In this document: positions 1-5,586 of the stretch, one piece after another
Layout: each line of letters begins with the position of its first letter
Numbering within the stretch: the stretch's first letter is position 1
NCBI GenBank assembly: GCA_026713285.1
Contig: JAPOOT010000317.1
Span: forward strand, 1-7,508
Reading direction: 5' to 3'
Length of the DNA stretch: 7,508 bases
Source: Gemmatimonadota bacterium
GTDB lineage: Bacteria > JAAXHH01
Notes under the pieces: generated by a model
What the model was told of the DNA's origin: nothing
Databases searched by the model: none
Seen by the model: the letters and a program-made list of their open reading frames with translations, nothing else
Program-made: the position numbers and the translations under genes

Positions 1-40
1 AGGATCGTGCCGATTGGAGGAAATGATCTAGCGAGGAGAA

Positions 41-571
41 TCAGGCCGACTTGCGGAATCGAAATGGTAGAAACCAGCGCGGGACATGGCGGCAGTATGC
101 GGTATATTCGTCACCCAGTGTGCGTCGAAGAACGGGTTCCTCGGCGAAGATCAGGTACAGGGTCGTCCAGGCCCAATACATTACCGCGTAGACCAGCAAC
201 AAGAGCGATTCGAAGGCGAGGGACTCTCCGAACAGGATGACGACGACGCCGAGTTGCAGGGGATTGCGAGACCATCCGTGGATCCCTTCGGACCAGACCG
301 GGCGCGGATCTTTCGTGCCACTATCCTCGAAGGTTCCGCTGGACGCGGACACCATGGCGGTCATGCGAAGCCGTTCGGCGAAGGCGCGGATGTAGAGTGC
401 CGCGCCCAGGAGGATGAACACCGATCCCGCCGACGGATAACCGGAATCGAATCCCATCTCCTCCATGCCGGCGGCCTGGTACAGGATAAGCCAGGGCAAG
501 GCGATCGTGAAAATTCCGTGGCGTACCGACGCCGCGATCAGGGAGCCCAGTATGATCCGGGTGCCGGACAC
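41..571 (-). CDS. Isoprenylcysteine carboxyl methyltransferase (ICMT)-like membrane protein
   Basis: A 176-residue integral membrane protein of the ICMT/PEMT-like methyltransferase superfamily, which transfers methyl groups from S-adenosylmethionine to lipid-linked or small hydrophobic substrates at the membrane. Hydrophobic segments lie at about residues 8-32, 47-63, 105-125 and 126-143. The family signature is in the C-terminal half: SRNPLQLG at 101-108 (usual form RHPxYLG), the glutamate pair at 144-145, and the closing Y156, Y159 and HVPRW (162-166), all expected around the SAM pocket. The start is GTG, four bases after the stop of the sialidase-like gene, with a weak AAGG about 12 bases upstream, so the two genes are very probably co-transcribed and translationally coupled. 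The substrate cannot be deduced. Family assignment is fairly secure; a role tied to the upstream gene is inference from spacing only. Confidence 0.85.
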   Translation of the reverse strand: MSGTRIILGSLIAASVRHGIFTIALPWLILYQAAGMEEMGFDSGYPSAGSVFILLGAALYIRAFAERLRMTAMVSASSGTFEDSGTKDPRPVWSEGIHGWSRNPLQLGVVVILFGESLAFESLLLLVYAVMYWAWTTLYLIFAEEPVLRRTLGDEYTAYCRHVPRWFLPFRFRKSA

Positions 572-575
572 GGCG

Positions 576-1673
576 CTACTTTACCTTGACGTACCCGATG
601 CCCCGCACATCGGGCTGGATGAGCCAGAAGACGACCAGAAACGCGCCGTCCGGCAGGACGGTCACCGCGGGTTCGCCGAAGGAATAGTCCTGCCACTCGT
701 CATGTTCGCCGGAGGAGTCGCTTTGCGTCCGCACCTCGGCTTTCCAGACGAGATCATCGGCTTCGATGCCGAAATCATCGTCGGTGGGCCGGGCGACGGC
801 GAGGCGGATTCCCGGATCTCCGTGCTGGCGCTGGTTGTATGCCATCAGCGCCCTTCCGTCCGCCAGGGCGGTCAGGGATATGGACTGGCCCATTGTGCCC
901 GTGGAGCGGGTGGGCGTCCACGACAGGCCGCCGTCATGGGACAGGGCATATGCGTTGGGATAGTCCGGCTTGCCGTGCGGCGCGATTTGCCAGCACGCGC
1001 CGAGGAGCCGGCCATCGGCCAGTTCCACGACCCACGCCTCGGCGGCAGTAGATCCGGCGTCATCGAAACGCAGCATCGATCCATGTTGCCAGGTGGCGCC
1101 CTGGTCCTCGCTGCGCAGGTAAACCACCCGGTTACGGTCCACTTCCACGTCGGGATCGAAGGTGTTGTAAGGCGAGTAGCAGCAGATCCACGACCCGTCG
1201 CGGGTCACGGTGAGCGCGCCGGGCGCTTCGGCCGAACCGGCGGCGGGCAGGACGATGGGAACCGGGTCGGTCCAGGCCAGTCCCTGGTCCGCCGAGGACG
1301 CCCAGAACATGGCGTTCTGCTTGATGCCCTGGGTTTCGTCGAGCCAGAACGATTCGCCGGGAGAGTCGATGGGGATGCGAATGCCCGTGATGAAGCAGGT
1401 TCCGTCCGGCGCCTTGCTTATCGAACCGATGTGCGCGAAATCGTCGTGCAGATGGGGCCACAGATAGGCGGGCTTCGTCCACGTTCTTCCACCGTCGTTC
1501 GAACGGACGATGACCTGCTTGAAGTCGTTCTGTCCGAGCGCTTCCTGTACGGCAAAAGAACAGACCAGGTTGCTTCCCGCGGTGACCACGCAGCGGGAGC
1601 ATGCCGCGACTGCGTCCGGCCCGGTCGTCGGCTGCCTGGCGATCATGCCTTGTTCCAGGATTTCGAATGCCAT
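576..1673 (-). CDS. Sialidase-like (BNR/Asp-box repeat) beta-propeller protein
   Basis: A 365-residue protein of the sialidase/neuraminidase fold superfamily. Four Asp boxes (S-x-D-x-G-x-x-W) are visible: SNDGGRTW at 58-65, SADQGLAW at 127-134, SEDQGATW at 188-195 and SHDGGLSW at 245-252. Their roughly 60-residue spacing is that of successive six-bladed propeller blades. Such proteins include exo-sialidases and many uncharacterised glycoside hydrolases; I cannot confirm the arginine triad, so sialic acid specificity is not claimed. No signal peptide is evident at the N-terminus (MAFEILEQG), so it may be cytoplasmic, or its start may be misplaced. The ATG start has no strong ribosome binding site. 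It ends with TAG four bases before the ICMT-like gene. It begins 99 bases after the tcmP stop, just outside the AT-rich island, and has the GC-rich codon use of the chromosome. Confidence 0.85.
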   Translation of the reverse strand: MAFEILEQGMIARQPTTGPDAVAACSRCVVTAGSNLVCSFAVQEALGQNDFKQVIVRSNDGGRTWTKPAYLWPHLHDDFAHIGSISKAPDGTCFITGIRIPIDSPGESFWLDETQGIKQNAMFWASSADQGLAWTDPVPIVLPAAGSAEAPGALTVTRDGSWICCYSPYNTFDPDVEVDRNRVVYLRSEDQGATWQHGSMLRFDDAGSTAAEAWVVELADGRLLGACWQIAPHGKPDYPNAYALSHDGGLSWTPTRSTGTMGQSISLTALADGRALMAYNQRQHGDPGIRLAVARPTDDDFGIEADDLVWKAEVRTQSDSSGEHDEWQDYSFGEPAVTVLPDGAFLVVFWLIQPDVRGIGYVKVK

Positions 1674-1772
1674 GGCTATGCTCAGACGGCACTTACTTCA
1701 ATGAATCAAGGTTAGTCTAATCTGAAGAGTGGGAAACGTGAATACTCTATCTTTACCGTCATTTGGTATTAG
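1674..1772 (-). other. Island-to-chromosome transition (intergenic, no gene)
   Basis: This 99-base gap lies between the tcmP stop and the sialidase-like start. Base composition changes here from the AT-richer island to the GC-rich flank. A small perfect inverted repeat, TGGTA-TTAGT-TACCA, sits at 1764-1778 and overlaps the tcmP stop codon, but it has no following T-run and is not a convincing terminator. I see no convincing promoter for the sialidase-like gene and no target-site duplication. Confidence 0.4.
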
Positions 1773-2623
1773 TTACCAGTTATTAAGGATATGATCAGCG
1801 ATTTTCACGGCTTTGGGCGCACCAGTTGGGTTACTTGCAGCAAAGAACAACTCGAACAGAGGAGACTGTTTAGAATTACAGAACGTTCGTGAAGTTGGCG
1901 CTACCATTTTAAACGTGTCGACAAGGCGTTTCCGATAACACGCAGCAATCTGATCGCTTCCACTTGTACGTACATTGACAGGTTCATTATCGAACATGTT
2001 CTGTTGGAGTTGACGATGATAAACCCTTTCGTGCCAATAACTGCGTTCCCCAAAAATCCTATCTAATTGTTCTGACATAACTTCTGAGGGTTCGGCCGAA
2101 ACGGGCATCATACGTGAAATTGCACTTAATGGGAATAGTATCCAACAATCCACCTTCTCAGTATGAGCCAGATTCGAAACCGTATTCCAAGATACTTGGG
2201 TGGCAAAAGGATCTAGAAAGACGACAGCACGATCATATGTTCCCATGCTACTGCAAAATGTGTCGATTTCGGAGTTTGCATCTCCATTCTTGATTTCAAT
2301 GTCGCGATCAGGAAACTCTGAACTCATCTTGGCAAGTTTGTTACAGCGATTCGGATCCTTCTCAATGAACACGAACCTGTCAAATGGTCTGTTATGAATA
2401 TCTAATGCGATCTTGGGTGAGCCTTCGTGAACCTGATAGAACTCACCATAATCGTCCGTAGTATAAGCGGACTCTACGCCAGACCTCCAGATTCCTTCAC
2501 CAGCAAATGCATCAACATAAATCAGCCGAAATCTCTGGTTTTGAGCACCGTCGTATATGTATCCAGATACAAGCGCAGTATCTCTAATTTCTGATGTGTC
2601 CATGAACCGCCGAACGTATCCAA
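1773..2623 (-). CDS. tcmP: Three-Cys-motif partner protein TcmP, reading frame broken by one base
   Basis: TcmP proteins are encoded next to DUF5131 'three-Cys-motif' proteins and have a class I methyltransferase-like Rossmann fold; their substrate is unknown. The gene is read in two frames. From TTG at 2623 (GGAG ribosome binding site 10 bases upstream) 28 codons give the family N-terminus, FGGSWTHQKLEILRLYL and so on, ending VLK. That frame then stops. The rest, NQRFRLIYVDAFAGEG to the TAA at 1773 (255 codons), is in the -1 frame. One extra A in the AAAA at 2539-2542 would join them into a 283-residue protein of normal length. In that numbering: motif I-like VDAFAGEG at 37-44, EKDP at 88-91, GDAN at 114-117, the motif IV-like LDPFATQVSW at 137-146, and the C-terminal FFAASNPTGAPKA. 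ATG at 2603 opens an uninterrupted 276-codon frame but its first 21 residues match nothing in the family. Start and partner follow the DUF5131 stop by 7 bases. Confidence 0.85.
2539..2542 (-). other. Frame break in tcmP (A4 run)
   Basis: On the minus strand the codons run GTG CTC AAA ACC AGA and reach a TGA soon after. Re-reading one A gives GTG CTC AAA AAC CAG AGA TTT CGG (VLKNQRFR), which restores the conserved core. The simplest explanation is loss of one A from an A5 run, by mutation or sequencing/assembly error. Programmed -1 slippage is less likely, because CTC AAA ACC is not a standard slippery heptamer. Confidence 0.75.
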
Positions 2624-2637
2624 TGCAATTCTACTCC
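2621..2637 (-). promoter_or_regulatory. Ribosome binding site and TTG start that decide the tcmP 5' end
   Basis: GGAG at 2637-2634 lies within the last codons of the DUF5131 gene (TCG GAG TAG) and is 10 bases ahead of the TTG at 2623-2621, which opens the frame encoding the conserved FGG-W-T N-terminus. The ATG at 2603 has no ribosome binding site at suitable spacing (only GTTCGGCGG precedes it). This supports coupled translation from the DUF5131 gene and the TTG start. Confidence 0.65.
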
Positions 2638-3383
2638 GAAATGGGCATTTCTCTCCACTGACGACCATCTATCACCGCGGTATCGCCACTCTGTTTATTC
2701 CGACTACCCCCAAGTTGCTTAAGGAAAAAAGGAACACTCGAATTGACCGACTGGTCACGTAGACACCTTACCCAGTTTATTTCCATGGGTCTAGCGCCTA
2801 GACCGCTCTCGCCACCCACGATTACCCAATGTAACTCACCGTTTTCAAGCCATGGCATAAGATCGACTTGTTCAAGTAAAGGTTCCGCTGACACGAATCG
2901 AATTGCCGCTGGCAATCGTGCGAGTACGGTCAACCTAGGAGCATATTTCTGGTTCTCGACCGATGTGCCTATCCATACACCTGGAGGCCAGCCGTCAGGG
3001 AAGGCATTTTCATAAGTTCGCCACCATGCGACTGCGCGCCCTGGTCTCTTTGTCAGCACCTGAAAAACATGTCCATGATTATAGGAGGCTTCCTGCATGA
3101 CTTTAAAAATGCGGTATATGAAGTCGAAGGGTATTCGATTGTGAAAAACATCAGACATACTATTTACGAAAACATGCCTGGGTTTTTTCCACGTATATGG
3201 AATATTCAATCGTTCCGGTATCAAAGTGACGTCATCGGGGGAAGTACTGTATCCTGCTACGCCCATACCCTTTAGTCTTGGATATAGTGTAAACATATAG
3301 CAATGATCACAACCCGGTGAAACCCGTTTGCAACCTGTAACCGGATTCCACGTCTCATCTGTCCACTCGATTGTGGAAGGCAT
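2631..3383 (-). CDS. DUF5131 / phage Gp37-Gp68 family three-Cys-motif protein
   Basis: A 250-residue member of the DUF5131 (phage Gp37/Gp68) family. The N-terminus IEWTDETWNPVTGC leads into three cysteines, C18, C25 and C28 (C-x6-C-x2-C, followed by Y), the motif that names the family and resembles a radical-SAM iron-sulfur ligand set with unusual spacing. Other family hallmarks are present in order: VFVNSMSDVFH, FQVLTKRPGRA, WIGTSVENQ, RFVSAEPLLEQVDL, WVIVGGESG, and RCLRDQSVNSSVPFFLKQLGG near the C-terminus. Length is normal. ATG at 3383 is preferred (AGGA nine bases upstream, and the family begins a few residues before IEWT); an in-frame TTG at 3392 is possible. It is followed after 7 bases by tcmP, the usual pairing. 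Function is not established; iron-sulfur or radical chemistry on nucleic acid, with TcmP as a methyltransferase-like partner, is inference. Codons are AT-richer than in the flanking genes, which suggests horizontal transfer. Confidence 0.9.
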   Translation of the reverse strand: MPSTIEWTDETWNPVTGCKRVSPGCDHCYMFTLYPRLKGMGVAGYSTSPDDVTLIPERLNIPYTWKKPRHVFVNSMSDVFHNRIPFDFIYRIFKVMQEASYNHGHVFQVLTKRPGRAVAWWRTYENAFPDGWPPGVWIGTSVENQKYAPRLTVLARLPAAIRFVSAEPLLEQVDLMPWLENGELHWVIVGGESGLGARPMEINWVRCLRDQSVNSSVPFFLKQLGGSRNKQSGDTAVIDGRQWREMPISE

Positions 3384-3433
3384 ATCGGTCAATCCTGTTG
3401 AGAAACCTTCGGTTTGTGCACAGAACTAAATAT

Positions 3434-3485
3434 ATGTTTAGTATAGTGTCAGCTCATGTCAATGTTTTTCTTGCGTATTTTTATA
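3434..3485 (-). promoter_or_regulatory. AT-rich probable promoter region of the DUF5131-tcmP cassette
   Basis: The leader upstream of the DUF5131 gene contains, on the minus strand, a perfect TTGACA (3457-3462), a TATACT (3440-3445) and a TATAAA (3480-3485). No pair has both good hexamers and 16-18 base spacing: TTGACA to TATACT is 11 bases, and 17 bases gives only AAACAT. The region also carries a direct repeat TGACA-TGAGC-TGACA. It is a plausible promoter zone, but the exact elements are not resolved. A small hairpin (AAACC-GAA-GGTTT) lies at 3403-3415 just before the ribosome binding site. Confidence 0.3.
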
Positions 3486-3561
3486 AACAGTGAGAGATAA
3501 TCGCAACTAACAGGCCGAATAGGGTATTGAGCAGGTCAATAGCAGGTGACCCTGCCTTTCC

Positions 3562-3620
3562 GCCTTCGACGAGTGAGTAGGCTTGACCTCAATATCCGTA
3601 TACCATGTTGGAATCTCCTA
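3562..3620 (-). pseudogene. Decayed 5' end of a second NHL-repeat gene
   Basis: On the minus strand this stretch reads AGGAGATTCCAACATGGTA, nearly identical to the ribosome binding site and start of the intact NHL gene (GGAGATTTCAACATGGTA at about 5345). From the ATG at 3606, 15 codons align without gaps: MVYGY-stop-GQAYSLVEG against MVCGSGDFTYELVEG. The sixth codon is TGA where the intact gene has GGA. Homology is lost at about 3562, where the AT-richer island begins. It looks like the stub of a paralogous NHL gene whose remainder was removed or replaced when the island arrived, but simple duplication and decay cannot be excluded. Confidence 0.6.
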
Positions 3621-3697
3621 GCCTCCCAGTTGGAATCGCTTCAATTGCGTCTGGCTGGCTTGGTTTCATTCGATGTCCGTCCAAGTGGCGGGTACGG

Positions 3698-3721
3698 GTA
3701 GCAACCACTGGGTTGTTCTAC
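3698..3721. other. Imperfect hairpin downstream of the lipoprotein gene
   Basis: GTAG-CAACC-ACTG-GGTTG-TT-CTAC can form a 9-pair stem with a two-base bulge, about 65 bases past the lipoprotein stop. There is no T-run on the minus strand after it, so it may be an mRNA 3' structure rather than a classical intrinsic terminator. Confidence 0.3.
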
Positions 3722-3730
3722 ACTGTCCGC

Positions 3731-3791
3731 ATCGCGCTACCGAGCTCGGTCAATCGTCGCCACAATCGCGCCACCCGGGCTCGGTTAATCG
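3731..3791 (-). repeat. Imperfect tandem repeat at the lipoprotein gene's stop codon
   Basis: Two units, 3765-3791 (containing the TAA stop) and 3731-3756, match at 23 of 27 aligned positions with one gap: ATCGCGC, then CCGGGCTCGGT or CCGAGCTCGGT, then YAATCG on the plus strand. The outer copy contains the 12-base palindrome ACCGAGCTCGGT (3739-3750). It is either a duplication of the gene end or a paired GC-rich structure. Confidence 0.5.
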
Positions 3792-4285
3792 AACGCATAG
3801 ATGAGCGGTGCGCCCGTGGCGCGATCGAGCCTGAGGACGACGGTGCCCGGCCCGGGTCCGTATGACGCCTTGTACCGCGCCTTGATCGGATCGAGAATGA
3901 AATGGCAGTCTTCCGTGGGGTATGCCTCGCACGGGTCGCCGTCGGCATCGTGGGCAATGGCGACTTCGAGCTGTACGGGATCCGACTCCAGGAAGACTTC
4001 GGCGGCAACCAGCGTGAACCGGTGCGTTCTGCATCCGCCGCTGTACGATACGGTAACTTTAAGCGTATCGCCGGCAACGGCAACGGCCCCCAGTTCATAA
4101 TCATCCGAGCCCCACTGCGCGGCGGATTCGACTCCACCCGGACTGAAGACGACGTTCCCCGCCTTGTTGACGTCGGCGGGCGGATCCGGTGACGGTGTTT
4201 TGGCGATGGGATTGTCTTCGCCGTTCCCACAGGCCGCCGCCCAGGTGACGACGAGACCCAACAGAAGCGAAACGAGCCAGTTCAA
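3785..4285 (-). CDS. Small secreted lipoprotein of unknown family
   Basis: A 166-residue protein. The N-terminus is a type II signal peptide: a hydrophobic stretch from residue 3 to 18 and a lipobox ending AAAC at C19, followed by GNGED, so the mature protein is probably lipid-anchored at the outer face of a membrane. The n-region has no lysine or arginine, which is unusual. A low-complexity linker (about 24-42) precedes a compact domain of about 125 residues with VTVSYSGGCRTHRF (78-90), C119 and C127. The GGC-x2-H motif and cysteine pair suggest a metal site or disulfide, but I do not recognise a named family. The start is TTG at 4285: an in-frame TAG lies two codons upstream, and AAGGAAAGG ends 10 bases before it. 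It is 188 bases downstream of the NHL gene on the same strand, with chromosome-like GC-rich codons. Confidence 0.8.
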   Translation of the reverse strand: MNWLVSLLLGLVVTWAAACGNGEDNPIAKTPSPDPPADVNKAGNVVFSPGGVESAAQWGSDDYELGAVAVAGDTLKVTVSYSGGCRTHRFTLVAAEVFLESDPVQLEVAIAHDADGDPCEAYPTEDCHFILDPIKARYKASYGPGPGTVVLRLDRATGAPLIYAFD

Positions 4286-4290
4286 TGGCT

Positions 4291-4423
4291 ATGAGCCTTT
4301 CCTTGAGCCGCCCATCTACGCATGTGGTCCCGCCCGCCGATGGCAGCCCACAAATACATATCAATGTGCCTTTCCTTGAGCCACTTCGCGACGCGTGCGA
4401 ACCCGCCCACTGACGGCGGCCGG
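4291..4423. repeat. Diverged tandem duplication (73-base period) in the lipoprotein leader
   Basis: Units 4291-4350 and 4364-4423 align without gaps at 43 of 60 positions, including the 15-base identical core GCCTTTCCTTGAGCC. On the minus strand this core (GGCTCAAGGAAAGGC) is the ribosome binding site of the lipoprotein gene, so the leader with its Shine-Dalgarno sequence has been duplicated. No coding capacity is supported in the outer copy. Confidence 0.6.
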
Positions 4424-4429
4424 CAGATG

Positions 4430-4464
4430 CAAGGTCGGCGCCGGCAGAATCAAGGGTCGGCGCC
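4430..4464. repeat. Short GC-rich direct repeat just past the NHL gene stop
   Basis: CAAGGTCGGCGCC and CAAGGGTCGGCGCC occur about 21 bases apart in the 40 bases downstream of the NHL gene. Each contains the palindrome GGCGCC and could form local RNA structure at the 3' end. No T-run terminator follows. Confidence 0.4.
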
Positions 4465-4473
4465 CATGGTATA

Positions 4474-5331
4474 TTACACCCGCCGGAATTTCTGAATGCG
4501 GTTGTGCGCGAAAGGTACTTCGCACACGTAGATATCACCATGAGAGTCCACCCAGATCCCGTGGGGCGCGTCCACGAACAGCCCGGAATTCCCATCCCGG
4601 TTGCCCCACTGCGACAATACCTCGCCATCCAGGTTGAGTATGCTGACCCTGCCGGGCGCCTCGGCAAGGTACACGATGTCGTCAGGGTCGATATACAGGT
4701 CGTTGGCGGCCAGGAGATGGTCCCATGATTCGAGGAAGCCGCCGTTGGCGTCGAATACCTGTACCCTGGAGTTGCCGCGGTCCACGATCAGGACGCGGCC
4801 ATCCTTGTCGACGCGGACGCAGTGGGGCGTGTCGAACTTTCCCGCCTCGCTGCCGTGCCCGCCCCAGGTACAGAGCAACTCTCCCGCCGTCGTAAAACGG
4901 TGCGCGTAACTCTGGCCGTAGCCGTCGGTCACGTAAAGGTCGTCGTCCAGACCGAGCACCGCCCAGGTTGGCGCATTGAACGGCTGGCCGAGTTCACCGG
5001 GCCTGTCAGGCGTTCCGAGCATGGAGAGCATCTTTCCATCGAGGGTGAAGGCCATGACGGTATGCAGCTCGACGTCGGTCATGTAGATGATGTCGTCCTC
5101 GCTGATCCAGATGGAATGGGGCACCTTGAAGATATCCTGCCCCCAGTCGTACAGGAATCGACCGTCGCGATCGTAAACGACGACGGCCGGATCCGGTTCG
5201 CGGTCGATGACGTGGACGCGATCCTGCGAATCCACGGCCATGGAGGATACCACGCCGAGGTCCCGGCCGGCGGCTCCGCCTCCCCAGCCTTCGACGAGCT
5301 CGTAGGTAAAGTCTCCCGATCCACATACCAT
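4474..5331 (-). CDS. NHL-repeat six-bladed beta-propeller, peptidyl-hydroxyglycine amidating lyase-like
   Basis: A 285-residue propeller. NHL-type blades repeat across the whole length, each with a strand of the type 'D-x-D-G-R-V-x-V-x-D-R...R-V-Q-V-F' and a closing 'G-x-x-L-x-x-W-G': for example 34-64, 170-203 (NSRVQVFDANGGFLESW) and 218-242, with the last blade ending RIQKFRRV. PHSI (71-74), PHCV (169-172) and PHGI (256-259) place histidines H72, H170 and H257 at blade entrances, the pattern of zinc ligands in the amidating lyase (PAL) family; this equivalence is inference. No signal peptide is visible. The ATG start has a clear GGAG eight bases upstream. It follows the amidohydrolase on the same strand after 236 bases and may share its promoter. 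The substrate is unknown; in many uncultured marine genomes this family is highly expanded, consistent with the second, broken copy nearby. Confidence 0.85.
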   Translation of the reverse strand: MVCGSGDFTYELVEGWGGGAAGRDLGVVSSMAVDSQDRVHVIDREPDPAVVVYDRDGRFLYDWGQDIFKVPHSIWISEDDIIYMTDVELHTVMAFTLDGKMLSMLGTPDRPGELGQPFNAPTWAVLGLDDDLYVTDGYGQSYAHRFTTAGELLCTWGGHGSEAGKFDTPHCVRVDKDGRVLIVDRGNSRVQVFDANGGFLESWDHLLAANDLYIDPDDIVYLAEAPGRVSILNLDGEVLSQWGNRDGNSGLFVDAPHGIWVDSHGDIYVCEVPFAHNRIQKFRRV

Positions 5332-5458
5332 GTTGAAATCTCCTCACTGGTGTGTCCGTTTGGATTAGCCTGGGTTGAGCATGGATCTGAACTGCGTGAT
5401 CCGCTTTCCGATAGCCGGCCGAACCGCCTACACGATACCCACACGGACGACGTGGTTG

Positions 5459-5586
5459 GTAAACCCGCCCGCGCCACAGTAGCGCTTTGCGTGCGTGATG
5501 TCAGACCACGCCTGCCCGGACGGCCGTAAACCCGCCCGCGCCGCATTAGCGCTTTGCGCGCGTGATGTCAGACTACGCCCGCCCGG
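5459..5586 (-). repeat. Tandem duplication of the amidohydrolase gene end (67-base period)
   Basis: Units 5526-5586 and 5459-5519 match at 56 of 61 positions without gaps. The inner unit contains the last codons and TGA stop of the amidohydrolase (AARAGVV-stop); the outer unit, just downstream, still reads AVRAGVV-stop in the equivalent frame. Each unit has GCGC-AAA-GCGC-type self-complementarity that could fold in the mRNA. The outer copy is not translated in any evident gene. High identity points to a comparatively recent duplication. Confidence 0.8.

Noticed and set aside
465..1715. A 416-codon open frame on the plus strand opposite the sialidase-like gene
   Set aside because: It is the antisense shadow of a GC-rich gene: composition is arginine-, glycine- and valine-rich with no recognisable domain, and the minus strand has four Asp boxes in the same region.
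1764..1778. Inverted repeat TGGTA-TTAGT-TACCA as a tcmP terminator
   Set aside because: Only a 5-base-pair, AT-rich stem with no T-run, overlapping the stop codon.
2539..2542. Programmed -1 frameshifting as the cause of the tcmP frame break
   Set aside because: CTC AAA ACC does not fit the X-XXY-YYZ slippery form, and I see no obvious stimulatory structure. A lost base is simpler.
3440..3462. TTGACA and TATACT as a standard sigma-70 promoter
   Set aside because: The spacing is 11 bases, too short for RNA polymerase, so only a loose promoter region is reported.
4282..4359. A 25-codon open frame (MYLWAAIGG...KAHSH) after the duplicated ribosome binding site, overlapping the lipoprotein TTG start
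   Set aside because: It could be a leader peptide, but it follows automatically from the leader duplication and has no conserved features I can see.
4822..5529. A 235-codon plus-strand open frame opposite the NHL gene
   Set aside because: Antisense to convincing NHL blades, no family features, and it runs through the tandem repeat into intergenic DNA.
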